Shown here piece after piece: positions 32,110 through 45,200 of a stretch of DNA of 64,000 nucleotides. A program made the translations under genes and the position numbers. The notes beneath the pieces are model-generated. The model saw only the letters and a list, made by a program, of their open reading frames with translations. It was not told the origin of the DNA and ran no database searches. This stretch comes from Symsagittifera roscoffensis (Eukaryota > Xenacoelomorpha > Acoela > Convolutidae): assembly GCF_963678635.1 (NCBI RefSeq), contig NC_087062.1, forward strand, positions 34,684,052 to 34,748,051. Reading direction: 5' to 3'. Each line of letters opens with the position of its first letter. The first letter of the stretch is position 1.

Positions 32110-32290
32110 AAGTTTGGTTATTGTTATCAAAAAAGCGCCAACCAAAAATTGTTCTAGAAAAATTAAAAATTTAAAGGGCCTCTAAGTTCGAAAATTGAGA
32201 TTTTTTCAAGAAAGTCAATGTTTTTTTCCTGTTTACGCGTTCATTAATCTTTTTCAACTGTCAGTTGGCTATGTTTTGTCTATGGAACTC
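32110..32290 (+). repeat. Dispersed hairpin-ended repeat, second copy
   Basis: Homologous to 23785-23975 (same anchors, ending CAACTGTCAGTTGG). Duplicated again at about 40051-40236 by the segmental duplication. The flanks differ from those of the 23.8-kb copy. Confidence 0.6.
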
Positions 32291-34016
32291 AACCCAGATT
32301 GTTTGATTTAGTCATGTAATTTGAGGATATTTTTCTGTTTTCCTTTTTTGCTTGAAAGTTTATAGTTTTAAAAAACTTCGTCTTAATCAGCTCATTTTAT
32401 TTTTGTGCTGTTTGAGGGGCTAAAATTATTAATATTATTTTGAAATAGTTCAGCTCTGTTTTGGCGTACAAGCTCAAAGTTTGTAGAGTTAATCGCTCGA
32501 AAATTTATTGACACTCTTCTTGTCTCCGGTATGATGGGCGTCTACCCTCATTTTGTCGACTATATAGCCGTTCGGTACGAAAAAAGTTTATTTAATGCTG
32601 ATAGCTGTGTTTCTCTGATATTGAGTTTTTCTCTTTTTAAACAGAATATTTTATTGCAGTTTTTTTGACACTTTTTTTGACACATCTCATTCTCTATCCA
32701 CTATATCTCAGTGCTACGCGTAGCCTGTACCTCAAATAACGACCAACTCCGTTTTGCTTCTGTGAAAATACTTTTTCTACTGTAGTTGTTGAAGGAATTG
32801 AGTGTTAAATCTTAAAAGAACGCGACAATCTCTAAATTGGTCGTATTTGACCGTTTGGATCAAATGCTGTGGCGACTGAGTTCGAGTTTGTTTTGATTCT
32901 CGCATCCCAAAAAATTGTCAGATATTTCTCAAAATATAAATGCTCAATTTTTTGTTAGTTTTGGCATAAACATCGATTTATATATTTTTTTTCACTTGCG
33001 ACAAGCAAAGGTGTTGCAACCTAGTACTAGATTTTTCCCCGTAAACAAATTGTTCACGGACTGGACGAAATGGTAACCAACTTTATAAAATCATCTCAGA
33101 GGTGAATGTAGTTGTTGCATGCTGAGAATGACCCACGTGTGCTTGTTCTGAGTTCTTTCAATAATTTTTTGTGACAAAAAGTTTTGGAATTTGTTCGGTC
33201 CTGGAGAGTCGACCTAAATTCCGTCGGCTTATTTTCCGAGTAACCTTTTTTCAATTAAATTTTGTTAGTTTTGAGATTGTTAAATTTCTCTAAATATTTT
33301 TCAAAAAGTTGAATTACTTTCCCAGACCTTTCTGAATAATGTACTTAGTTTTAAAAAAAAATTTTAATTAATTTTGCGAGAGCAAGTGGCATGTAATCGC
33401 GAACTAGATTTTTCACTCAAACACTATTTCATTATCAAATCCTTACAACTTCCAGGTTCGTTTCCATTTGGCCTAGAGGTAACGTGATTGCTTTTCTACA
33501 GGTGTTTCTTTTATTGAAAACAATTGTTATTATAATTGCAACTTTTGTTCATTATAGTTTCAGGGGAAACTGGAATTTTTTTAAAAAACCAATTTTTATT
33601 GATCATGTGTTGCTTAGCATGTTTGTTTTTCATGATTTTTGACTTTTTTCATGTTTGTGCTGTATCGCGAGTGATGTGAAGCTCCGCTTGACCCTTTTAT
33701 TAATTGTATTTTTGATTTTTTTTCAGTTTGCTGAATAGCATTAGCTCAAATCATTGTTGCTTTCGGTTGCTCGATGGGATGGGTTTATCAAATTGTTTCT
33801 GAAGCAGGAAAATAAGCTTCTAAATTTATGCACTTTTTCATTTTTTTTCTTTTAAGATTTTTTTATAAAATTTGTTTTTGCACTTGTTATAACCAAGGGT
33901 ATTGCAATCGGATACTAGATTTTCCCCCGTAACTTTGTTCACAAGACTCACTCATCTCCTGGATCCTGTATGCAATCATACACTTCCTTATTTATTATTT
34001 CAAATTCTAATAATCA

Positions 34017-34365
34017 CCCGGATCATCTGGCGTAGAGGTTACACATCTGCTTAAGACGGCAAAAACTTGTGGTTTGAATCCGACCGGGACCTGTTTTTCT
34101 TCAAACTTCGGTTTTTAAGCTATCTCGGACTATCTTCCGTCTGTTTAGTTTTGTCGCCTTAGTTACCGTAACGCGACTTATTTTTTAAAAAAGGCTCATT
34201 TTTCTTCTAAAATACTGTAACATCCATGCTCGACTGTAAAGTGGCAAAGCCCGAGAGTTCGACTCCAGGCGGTTTTTTTTTCGCAAACCGAACTTTTTCG
34301 GCTATTTTAGATTTTTACCTGACGGTTTAATTTTGCCGTTTCTTAAAAATTTTATTTGATTTTAA
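34017..34365 (+). repeat. tRNA-derived SINE-like modules
   Basis: The first module has an A-box-like TGGCGTAGAGG (34028-34038) and a B-box-like GGTTTGAATCC (34071-34081), 32 bases apart, as in tRNA genes. The stems do not pair well, so it is not a working tRNA. A T-rich tail with CTTCGGTTTTTAAGC and CGTCTGTTTAGTTTTG follows. A second, diverged module has a B-box-like AGTTCGACTCC (34256-34266) and a similar tail. Head plus unrelated tail is the layout of tRNA-derived SINEs. Duplicated at about 41957-42305. A lone A-box-like TGGCCTAGAGG lies at 33469-33479. Confidence 0.45.
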
Positions 34366-34503
34366 TCGTTTTTGTATAGCAAGCTCAGTTTTGCCTATGT
34401 TTATTTTTATAATAAGCAAGGGTGTTGTCTTATTTTACAAAAAAAAATTCGCATTTTATTTTTTTGATCTATTGTTCGCAGTTTTATTGACGGTGTTTGC
34501 AAA

Positions 34504-34640
34504 GTGCGTCATCATCATCATCATCATATCCGATACTTGATTATGGCTATGCCTCTGTCCCATCAGCTGGGGTTGACAGCCCCAGGCATTGTCGTACTGC
34601 AGCTGTCCATGAAGTGCAGCTTCCATTTTTTGTTCAAAAC
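34504..34640 (+). repeat. GC-rich block headed by a CAT repeat
   Basis: Six CAT triplets (34509-34526) are followed by about 110 bases that are clearly more GC-rich than their surroundings. They include CAGCTGGGGTTGACAGCCCCA, which contains TGGGG/CCCCA arms. It resembles the end of a retroposon with a microsatellite terminus. The ORF starting MRHHHHHH is simply the CAT repeat in frame. The duplicate lies at 42446-42582. Confidence 0.4.
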
Positions 34641-36612
34641 CCTTTCAATCTATTCCCGCTATGGTGCAAGTAATTACCTTCCAAAAAATTAGGCCCGTTT
34701 TTTGATATTTGGTTTTTGCTAACAATTTTAGGATATTCTAAGATATGAAATATGTCGCTATGTAAGGTTTTACTAAACTATGAAGTTTGTCGCTGTTCTG
34801 TAGTCAATTGTTACGCTCTATTTCTGTTATATGTTTTCTAGTGCAAGTGGTGCGAAGCTCTGCTTTGCCTCTGCCTTTAAAGTATATTCCATTATTTTTG
34901 ATCCCATAGTTGGAAAAGTTAGCTACTTTGAATGAAATAGGAGAACCAAGCTGCTGTCTGCTAGTTTTCCTCATACAATTGTTGTGTTCTTCAAACTTTT
35001 TCCAGTATCAATAAGTTAAACCAGTGAAAAAATGTTTTTGGTTTTTTATTTGCTAACTATTGGCTCCATTTTCAACAAAAAAGTTCAGTGTCATGCAATA
35101 TTTACCTGTTTAATGCAAAAATTGATCTTTTGTAGGAATAAAAATGGCGACAGTTTTCGGCTTCCTAATTTTTAAAAATCTTTGGTTTTTTGCAGCCAGT
35201 GTCTATTTTTTCCTGCTTAGTTTCATTCGTTTTTTTTGAGCACTTGAAAAACAATAAAAATTAAGTTTAAGGTTTTGAATTCTTTTGGAACTGTATTTCG
35301 AGTTTCCGATTTTGCCAATTTTGTGCTGTAGATGACACCTATTGATCAAAATTCACTTTTTTGATTTCGCTAGAAAATAGCCCGACCATAAAAAAGGATT
35401 ATAGTATCAAACTGCAGGGAATTGTATGGGAGATTCGTCATTTTCAATAGATTTGTAATTGTTTAGAATCAGTTTTAGTTTCCGCAGACAAAGCATTTCC
35501 ATTCATCAACGTTGTGTCCATCTTAGATCTTTAACACTCAAATAATTTGACTTTTTGAACTAGTGTTCTTGCCACAAGCTAAAGATTGTAAATTTTTCAA
35601 ACATGGTTCAATATGTTCACAAAAAAGTCAGTAGATCATTTCAAAATTCCATCTTCAAAATTTTGTACAATTTGATACACACAATATTTTAAGTTGTAAA
35701 GTAATTGCAGTTTGGCTATCTTACAGGCAAATCGTCGGGCAGTTTGTTAGCGAAGTCTTATGTGTTTTTTCATATTGGATTTTACTGCAGCTTCTTTGAA
35801 TTTTTCTGAAGAAATAGCTGTTGATTAACAATTTGCCAAAAACTGCCTTACAAGTTTGTGGGATGTTACTTCTGGCTTAGTAATAAATAGCCAATTGGTT
35901 TAAAAATTCTAGGGTGGTGACTGAACTCGAGTTTGCGTTCTTTCTCTGGACAACCAACTTCTCCTATTTAACACTCGCGAGTTTCTCGGTGTCAGTTCAA
36001 GTTTGAACTTTGTTTTGTTCTATTTTTGGCATAAAATATATTGAAAATTTTTTTTTGAAAACGAGGTAAGCTTTTGCTAAAACATTTCAAATCAGGCGAA
36101 GATCGTTCACAAAAATTATATGTTTAGTAATTTTCTGAACAGCCGTTTAAGCAGAAATACAAAACTTATATTGGTTAAATTTCTTAAAGTCTTACAATAA
36201 AAGAAATTTCTCACAGTTACATTTCTTTGAAAAGTTTTTGCGACCAAAACTGTTTTGCGTATTCTTTTTGGGTTAATTTATTTTGCCTCTCAAATTGTTT
36301 TGCATCCATCTTAACTCTACTTCCATCCAAAAGTTTTTGGCTTCTTCACTTACTTCTTTTTTCCAGAAAAGACAAGAGTTTGAAACTTGTCCACATACTT
36401 TCGAATTCATGATTAAAAAACATTGTTCTAAAACAGGCTCGTAAAACAATCTATAGTCAAAGATTTCCTCTAACAACGAACATTTGATATATTAACAAGG
36501 ACAACCGGCTACAGTGCAAGTATCACAGAATATTTGGACCATAGTCTTCAAAAAAAACTTTTAAAAGTTTCAAATAAGGGTTGTTTTTTTCTGCGTGGTG
36601 TAATAAAAAGAT

Positions 36613-36764
36613 CGGAATAAAAACTTAGGCATATTCAGCAGTAATAATGAAACAAGCAAATTTGACAGCAGTTTTTGAATAAAAACTTCGGAATGAAAAC
36701 TTAGGTATATTCAGCAGTAATAATGAAACATGCAAACTTGAAAACAGTTTTTGAAGAAAAATTA
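36613..36764 (+). repeat. 76-bp direct repeat, two copies
   Basis: CGGAATRAAAACTTAGG starts at 36613 and 36689, and each is followed by ATATTCAGCAGTAATAATG. The same pair is at 44555-44706 in the segmental duplicate. Confidence 0.8.
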
Positions 36765-37779
36765 CTAGAAAAACAAAAAGAAAAAAAAAATAGTTTCAAT
36801 TTTTTTTTTAATTTTCAAGATTTTCTAGCATTTTTTCAAATTTTTAAAACAGTTGATTCCTTGATGGCGCTAAAAACTCTTAAAATCAATTTTACTTGAG
36901 TAAAACTTAAAATTTCAAGGATTAGATAAACCATAAGTAAGCTAATATAAACCTGCTCACTCGCTCAAAAATTATGCGATATATCAAGAAATTCAAACAT
37001 TTTTTCTCGACACTGAAGAAATTTTTTTTGAGTTGTTTTGGAAAAAGTCAAATCATGACTTAAAGGGCTTCAATATGATTTATCATTCGACCCGGTACAA
37101 TGATTATTTATGGTGTCTGATTTTGCGTGGCAACAAAAAGTTGTAAAAAAAAACACCCGATTTTCAATGGTGGGAGCAATCACGCCTAATTGACAGGTTT
37201 GCGTTTCAAATTCCGTACAAAAAAAGTTTTCATTCACAAAATTTGTTTTCCTTCTCTTTCTTTTCCTCGCCGTTTTACCTTTTTTGAGTTACTTTTTGCC
37301 GTTTTTCCGATTGCGTTTGCGATGTTTTGCATTGCTCCTGCGTAAATTCCAGTTTCTTGGTTGCTACCACACAGTTGACCTGCGCATGTGACGACAAAAA
37401 TCTTTAACCGGCATTCTATCGTTTGTTTCATTACGTTTTGTCGACAAAGTTATCACTTAACGAATTTTTTGTTCAGCAATTTTGCAGTCTTTCCGAAGAG
37501 CGTTGCAAAAATGTAGTCGAAATCTTTATCACAAATAGTGTTTGTTTAGTAACTCGAGAACTACTGAACTACTTTTTTTTTTGTTTTTTTTTTGGTTCGA
37601 CTATTTGACTAATCCCATTCCGGTCTGCAGAGAACTTTTCAAAAACCTTTCCAACCCTTCTACTTTGAATTTTCTCCCTGTTTGTTCATTTACTGTTTGT
37701 GAAGTTAGTTTAACTTGGACTCGTAAGCTTATATGTTGCGATCATAGACCCTTCTAGTTTATTGGTTTTGACCCTTTAG

Positions 37780-39290
37780 ACCGGAAGAGTATCGAGCAAT
37801 AGTTTCCTCACCGTCCATATCCGGAAGGATACCTTAACATTCAAAGCCGAATGGTCAGCAATTGACACTTTAACGTCCGCGTCCGGAGGCATACCTAAAC
37901 CGTCGATCCGAAAGGCTCAGCAATATACCGATCACCGTCCGCGTCCGGAGGGATATCTAAACCGTCAATCTGAAAAGCTAAGCAATAGACCGATCACCGT
38001 CCGCGTCCGGAGGGATATCTAAACCGTCAATCTGAAAAGCTAAGCAATAGACCGATCACCGTCCGCGTCCGGAGGGATACCTAAACCGTCAATCTGAAAG
38101 GCTCAGCAATAGACCGATCACGTCCGCGTCCGGAGGTATACCTAAACCGTCAATCTGAAAGGCTCAGCAAAAGACCGATCACGTCCGCGTCCGGAGGGAT
38201 ACCTAAACCGTCGATTCGAAAGGCTCAGCAATAGACCGATCACCGTCCGCGTCCGGAGGGATACCTAAACCGTCGATTCGAAAGGCTCTGCAATAGACCG
38301 ATCATCGTCCGCGTCCGGAGGGATATCTAAACCGTCAATCTGAAAAACTCAGCAATAGACAGATCACCTTCCGCGTCCGGAGGGATACCTAAACCGTCAA
38401 TCTGAAAGGCTCAGCAATAGACCGATCTCGTCCGCGTCCGGAGGCATGTTAAACCGTCGATCCGAAAGGATCAGCAATATACCGATCACCGTCCGCGTCC
38501 GGACGGAGGGATACCTAAACCGTAGATCTGAAACGCTCAACAATAGACCGATCACCGTCCGCGTCCGGAGGGATATCTAAACCGTCAATCTGAAAAGCTC
38601 AGCAATAGACCGATCACCGCCCGCGTCCGGAGAGATACCTAAACCGTCAATCTGAAAGGCTCAGCAATAGACCGATCACTTCCGCGTCCAGAGGTATACC
38701 TAAACCGTCAATCTGAAAGGCTCAGCAATAGACCGATCACGTCCGCGTCCGGAGGTATACCTAAACCGTCGATTCGAAAGGCTCTGCAATAGACCGATCA
38801 CCGTCAGCGTCCGGAGGGATATCTAAACCGTCAATCTGAAAAGCTCACTAATAGACAGATCACCGTCCGCGTCCGGAGGGATACCTAAACCATCGATCTG
38901 AAAGGCTCAGCAATAGACCGATCACCGTCCGCGTCCGGAGGGATACCTAAACCGTCAATCTGAAAGGCTCAGCAATAGACCGATCACGTCCGCTGCAGAG
39001 GTATACCTAAACCGTCGATTCGAAAGGCTCAGCAATAGACAGATCACCGTCCGCGTCAGGAGGGATACCTAAACCACCAATCTGAAAGGCTCAGCAATAG
39101 ACCGATCACCGTCCGCGTCCGGATGGATACATAAACCGTCAATCTGAAAGGCTCAGCAGTAGACCGATCACGTCCGCTCCAGAGATATACCTAAACCGTC
39201 GATTCGAAAGGCTCAGCAATAGACCGATCACGTTCGCGTCCGGATGTATACCTAAACAGTCGATTCGAAAGGCTCAGCAATAGACCGATC
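37780..39290 (+). repeat. 60-62-bp satellite, short first block
   Basis: About 25 units. The consensus core runs CCGTCCGCGTCCGG, then AGGGATACCTAAACCGTC, then a variable AATCTGAAAGG or GATTCGAAAGG, then CTCAGCAATAGACCGATCA. The commonest lengths are 62, 61 (one C lost before GTCC) and 60 (GCTCC for GCGTCC). The first two units are degenerate. The block ends abruptly at the junction with the segmental duplicate. Confidence 0.95.
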
Positions 39291-42200
39291 ACAATTGCAT
39301 ACGTACAGAAAATTGTGAGAAAATTACGATAAGCATTTCTTCATCAATCAAAATTATATGAAATGACTACTTTTCGAGTTTTGCTTTATATTTTTGTGTT
39401 TTATCCAAAATAACAACATCAGGAATTTTTTAACACAAGAAACCCCCACATTATAGACAAAAATAATAATTTTTTGCATACAAAATATATTTTCTCGAGA
39501 AATGATTTTATGAAAGTGATTTGCAACTGAAAAAAATCAGACAAAAAAATTCTAGAAATTTGGTTATTTCGGAAAACTTTCATGGAGCACTGCAAAAAAG
39601 CTCATCACAGAATTTTCTTATATGGAAATTGTATCATAAACATTTTCCATTTAAACTCTGTTTGAAATTATAAAATAAGCGTCTATCTTTTATAGAATTT
39701 TTTGAAATTTTTCAAAATAAAAATTGTGAAGACTCTTATATAGGTCTTGTTGTTTTTTTTTGTGTTAATACTTCAGGAAAAAGTCTAAATATGCTCTAAG
39801 AACTACAGGTGTGCACTCATACAAATTAATGCAATTAATGCATATATGAATGCAATTAGGTATATATGCATTTTATGAGTTTAATTGAAAGTCGTTTGCT
39901 GTAATTAGAAAAAGTTACGTAAATAGAACTCTCCGAATACGAACGTGGAAATGGCGCAAAAAAACGTGAACAATTTTTAGCTTCGAAAGTGGAATTTAAT
40001 TTTAAAAAATCCAGCGGAATGATACTTGAGTTATTGGTCCAGTTTTCTCAAGTTTGGTTATTGTTATCAAAAAAGCGCCAACCAAAAATTGTTCTAGAAA
40101 AATTAAAAATTTAAAGGGCCTCTAAGTTCGAAAATTAAGATTTTTTCAAGAAAGTCAATGTTTTTTTTCCTGTTTACGCGTTCATTAATCTTTTTCAACT
40201 GTCAGTTGGCTATGTTTTGTCTATGGAACTCAACCCAGATTGTTTGATTTAGTCATGTAATTTGAGGATATTTTTCTGTTTTCCTTTTTTTCTTGAAAGT
40301 TTATAGTTTTAAAAAACTTCGTCTTAATCAGCTCATTTTATTTTTGTGCTGTTTGAGGGGCTAAAATTATTAATATTATTTTGAAATAGTTCAGCTCTGT
40401 TTTGGCGTACAAGCTCAAAGTTTGTAGAGTTAATCGCTCGAAAATTTATTGACACTCTTCTTGTCTCCGGTATGATGGGCGTCTACCCTCATTTTGTCGA
40501 CTATATAGCCGTTCGGTACGAAAAAAGTTTATTTAATGCTGATAGCTGTGTTTCTCTGATATTAAGTTTTTCTCTTTTTAAACAGAATATTTTATTGCAG
40601 TTTTTTTGACACTTTTTTTGACACATCTCATTCTCTATCCACTATATCTCAGTGCTACGCGTAGCCTGTACCTCAAATAACGACCAACTCCGTTTTGCTT
40701 CTGTGAAAATACTTTTTCTACTGTAGTTGTTGAAGGAATTGAGTGTTAAATCTTAAAAGAACGCGACAATCTCTTAATTGGTCGTATTTGACCGTTTGGA
40801 TCAAATGCTGTGGCGACTGAGTTCGAGTTTGTTTTGATTCTCGCATCCCAAAAAATTGTCAGATATTTCTCAAAATATAAATGCTCAATTTTTTGTTAGT
40901 TTTGGCATAAACATCGATTTATATATTTTTTTTCACTTGCGACAAGCAAAGGTGTTGCAACCTAGTACTAGATTTTTCCCCGTAAACAAATTGTTCACGG
41001 ACTGGACGAAATGGTAACCAACTTTATAAAATCATCTCAGAGGTGAATGTAGTTGTTGCATGCTGAGAATGACCCACGTGTGCTTGTTCTGAGTTCTTTC
41101 AATAATTTTTTGTGACAAAAAGTTTTGGAATTTGTTCGGTCCTGGAGAGTCGACCTAAATTCCGTCGGCTTATTTTCCGAGTAACCTTTTTTCAATTAAA
41201 TTTTGTTAGTTTTGAGATTGTTAAATTTCTCTAAATATTTTTCAAAAAGTCTGAATTACTTTCCCAGACCTTTCTGAATAATGTACTTAGTTTTAAAAAA
41301 AAATTTTAATTAATTTTGCGAGAGCAAGTGGCATGTAATCGCGAACTAGATTTTTCACTCAAACACTATTTCATTATCAAATCCTTACAACTTCCAGGTT
41401 CGTTTCCATTTGGCCTAGAGGTAACGTGATTGCTTTTCTACAGGTGTTTCTTTTATTGAAAACAATTGTTATTATAATTGCAACTTTTGTTCATTATAGT
41501 TTCAGGGGAAACTGGAATTTTTTTAAAAAACCAATTTTTATTGATCATGTGTTGCTTAGCATGTTTGTTTTTCATGATTTTTGACTTTTTTCATGTTTGT
41601 GCTGTATCGCGAGTGATGTGAAGCTCCGCTTGACCCTTTTATTAATTGTATTTTTGATTTTTTTTCAGTTTGCTGAATAGCATTAGCTCAAATCATTGTT
41701 GCTTTCGGTTGCTCGATGGGATGGGTTTATCAAATTGTTTCTGAAGCAGGAAAATAAGCTTCTAAATTTATGCACTTTTTCATTTTTTTTCTTTTAAGAT
41801 TTTTTTATAAAATTTGTTTTTGCACTTGTTATAACCAAGGGTATTGCAATCGGATACTAGATTTTCCCCCGTAACTTTGTTCACAAGACTCACTCATCTC
41901 CTGGATCCTGTATGCAATCATACACTTCCTTATTTATTATTTCAAATTCTAATAATCACCCGGATCATCTGGCGTAGAGGTTACACATCTGCTTAAGACG
42001 GCAAAAACTTGTGGTTTGAATCCGACCGGGACCTGTTTTTCTTCAAACTTCGGTTTTTAAGCTATCTCGGACTATCTTCCGTCTGTTTAGTTTTGTCGCC
42101 TTAGTTACCGTAACGCGACTTATTTTTTAAAAAAGGCTCATTTTTCTTCTAAAATACTGTAACATCCATGCTCGACTGCAAAGTGGCAAAGCCCGAGAGT

Positions 42201-45200
42201 TCGACTCCAGGCGGTTTTTTTTTCGCAAACCGAACTTTTTCGGCTATTTTAGATTTTTACCTGACGGTTTAATTTTGCCGTTTCTTAAAAATTTTATTTG
42301 ATTTTAATCGTTTTTGTATAGCAAGCTCAGTTTTGCCTATGTTTATTTTTATAATAAGCAAGGGTGTTGTCTTATTTTACAAAAAAAAATTCGCATTTTA
42401 TTTTTTTGATCTATTGTTCGCAGTTTTATTGACGGTGTTTGCAAAGTGCGTCATCATCATCATCATCATATCCGATACTTGATTATGGCTATGCCTCTGT
42501 CCCATCAGCTGGGGTTGACAGCCCCAGGCATTGTCGTACTGCAGCTGTCCATGAAGTGCAGCTTCCATTTTTTGTTCAAAACCCTTTCAATCTATTCCCG
42601 CTATGGTGCAAGTAATTACCTTCCAAAAAATTAGGCCCGTTTTTTGATATTTGGTTTTTGCTAACAATTTTAGGATATTCTAAGATATGAAATATGTCGC
42701 TATGTAAGGTTTTACTAAACTATGAAGTTTGTCGCTGTTCTGTAGTCAATTGTTACGCTCTATTTCTGTTATATGTTTTCTAGTGCAAGTGGTGCGAAGC
42801 TCTGCTTTGCCTCTGCCTTTAAAGTATATTCCATTATTTTTGATCCCATAGTTGGAAAAGTTAGCTACTTTGAATGAAATAGGAGAACCAAGCTGCTGTC
42901 TGCTAGTTTTCCTCATACAATTGTTGTGTTCTTCAAACTTTTTCCAGTATCAATAAGTTAAACCAGTGAAAAAATGTTTTTGGTTTTTTATTTGCTAACT
43001 ATTGGCTCCATTTTCAACAAAAAAGTTCAGTGTCATGCAATATTTACCTGTTTAATGCAAAAATTGATCTTTTGTAGGAATAAAAATGGCGACAGTTTTC
43101 GGCTTCCTAATTTTTAAAAATCTTTGGTTTTTTGCAGCCAGTGTCTATTTTTTCCTGCTTAGTTTCATTCGTTTTTTTTGAGCACTTGAAAAACAATAAA
43201 AATTAAGTTTAAGGTTTTGAATTCTTTTGGAACTGTATTTCGAGTTTCCGATTTTGCCAATTTTGTGCTGTAGATGACACCTATTGATCAAAATTCACTT
43301 TTTTGATTTTGCTAGAAAATAGCCCGACCATAAAAAAGGATTATAGTATCAAACTGCAGGGAATTGTATGGGAGATTCGTCATTTTCAATAGATTTGTAA
43401 TTGTTTAGAATCAGTTTTAGTTTCCGCAGACAAAGCATTTCCATTCATCAACGTTGTGTCCATCTTAGATCTTTAACACTCAAATAATTTGACTTTTTGA
43501 ACTAGTGTTCTTGCCACAAGCTAAAGATTGTAAATTTTTCAAACATGGTTCAATATGTTCACAAAAAAGTCAGTAGATCATTTCAAAATTCCATCTTCAA
43601 AATTTTGTACAATTTGATACACACAATATTTTAAGTTGTAAAGTAATTGCAGTTTGGCTATCTTACAGGCAAATCGTCGGGCAGTTTGTTAGCGAAGTCT
43701 TATGTGTTTTTTCATATTGGATTTTACTGCAGCTTCTTTGAATTTTTCTGAAGAAATAGCTGTTGATTAACAATTTGCCAAAAACTGCCTTACAAGTTTG
43801 TGGGATGTTACTTCTGGCTTAGTAATAAATAGCCAATTGGTTTAAAAATTCTAGGGTGGTGACTGAACTCGAGTTTGCGTTCTTTCTCTGGACAACCAAC
43901 TTCTCCTATTTAACACTCGCGAGTTTCTCGGTGTCAGTTCAAGTTTGAACTTTGTTTTGTTCTATTTTTGGCATAAAATATATTGAAAATTTTTTTTTGA
44001 AAACGAGGTAAGCTTTTGCTAAAACATTTCAAATCAGGCGAAGATCGTTCACAAAAATTATATGTTTAGTAATTTTCTGAACAGCCGTTTAAGCAGAAAT
44101 ACAAAACTTATATTGGTTAAATTTCTTAAAGTCTTACAATAAAAGAAATTTCTCACAGTTACATTTCTTTGAAAAGTTTTTGCGACCAAAACTGTTTTGC
44201 GTATTCTTTTTGGGTTAATTTATTTTGCCTCTCAAATTGTTTTGCATCCATCTTAACTCTACTTCCATCCAAAAGTTTTTGGCTTCTTCACTTACTTCTT
44301 TTTTCCAGAAAAGACAAGAGTTTGAAACTTGTCCACATACTTTCGAATTCATGATTAAAAAACATTGTTCTAAAACAGGCTCGTAAAACAATCTATAGTC
44401 AAAGATTTCCTCTAACAACGAACATTTGATATATTAACAAGGACAACCGGCTACAGTGCAAGTATCACAGAATATTTGGACCATAGTCTTCAAAAAAAAC
44501 TTTTAAAAGTTTCAAATAAGGGTTGTTTTTTTCTGCGTGGTGTAATAAAAAGATCGGAATAAAAACTTAGGCATATTCAGCAGTAATAATGAAACAAGCA
44601 AATTTGACAGCAGTTTTTGAATAAAAACTTCGGAATGAAAACTTAGGTATATTCAGCAGTAATAATGAAACATGCAAACTTGAAAACAGTTTTTGAAGAA
44701 AAATTACTAGAAAAACAAAAAGAAAAAAAAAATAGTTTCAATTTTTTTTTTTAATTTTCAAGATTTTCTAGCTTTTTTTCAAATTTTTAAAACAGTTGAT
44801 TCCTTGATGGCGCTAAAAACTCTTAAAATCAATTTTACTTGAGTAAAACTTAAAATTTCAAGGATTAGATAAACCATAAGTAAGCTAATATAAACCTGCT
44901 CACTCGCTCAAAAATTATGCGATATATCAAGAAATTCAAACATTTTTTCTCGACACTGAAGAAATTTTTTTTGAGTTGTTTTGGAAAAAGTCAAATCATG
45001 ACTTAAAGGGCTTCAATATGATTTATCATTCGACCCGGTACAATGATTATTTATGGTGTCTGATTTTGCGTGGCAACAAAAAGTTGTAAAAAACACCCGA
45101 TTTTCAATGGTGGGAGCAATCACGCCTAATTGACAGGTTTGCGTTTCAAATTCCGTACAAAAAAAGTTTTCATTCACAAAATTTGTTTTCCTTCTCTTTC

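Larger units (their letters stand above)
31351..39290. repeat. Tandem segmental duplication, copy 1 (7,940 bp)
   Basis: It starts at ACAATTGCATACG and ends inside the 60-62-bp satellite. The first about 6.4 kb is AT-rich, T-strand-biased DNA without a recognisable gene, and the last 1.5 kb is satellite. By eye only about a dozen differences separate its non-satellite part from copy 2, which implies a very recent event. The short ORFs inside (31581-31859, 34504-34692, 36227-36412, 37234-37757) reappear in copy 2 because of the duplication and have no family resemblance. Confidence 0.97.

Noticed and set aside
34028-34090. Functional tRNA gene
   Set aside because: A- and B-box-like motifs are present, but the acceptor and T stems do not pair.
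34504-34692. ORF beginning MRHHHHHH (also at 42446)
   Set aside because: The histidines are the CAT microsatellite read in frame. It is not a tag or vector sequence, and the flanks are genomic and duplicated.
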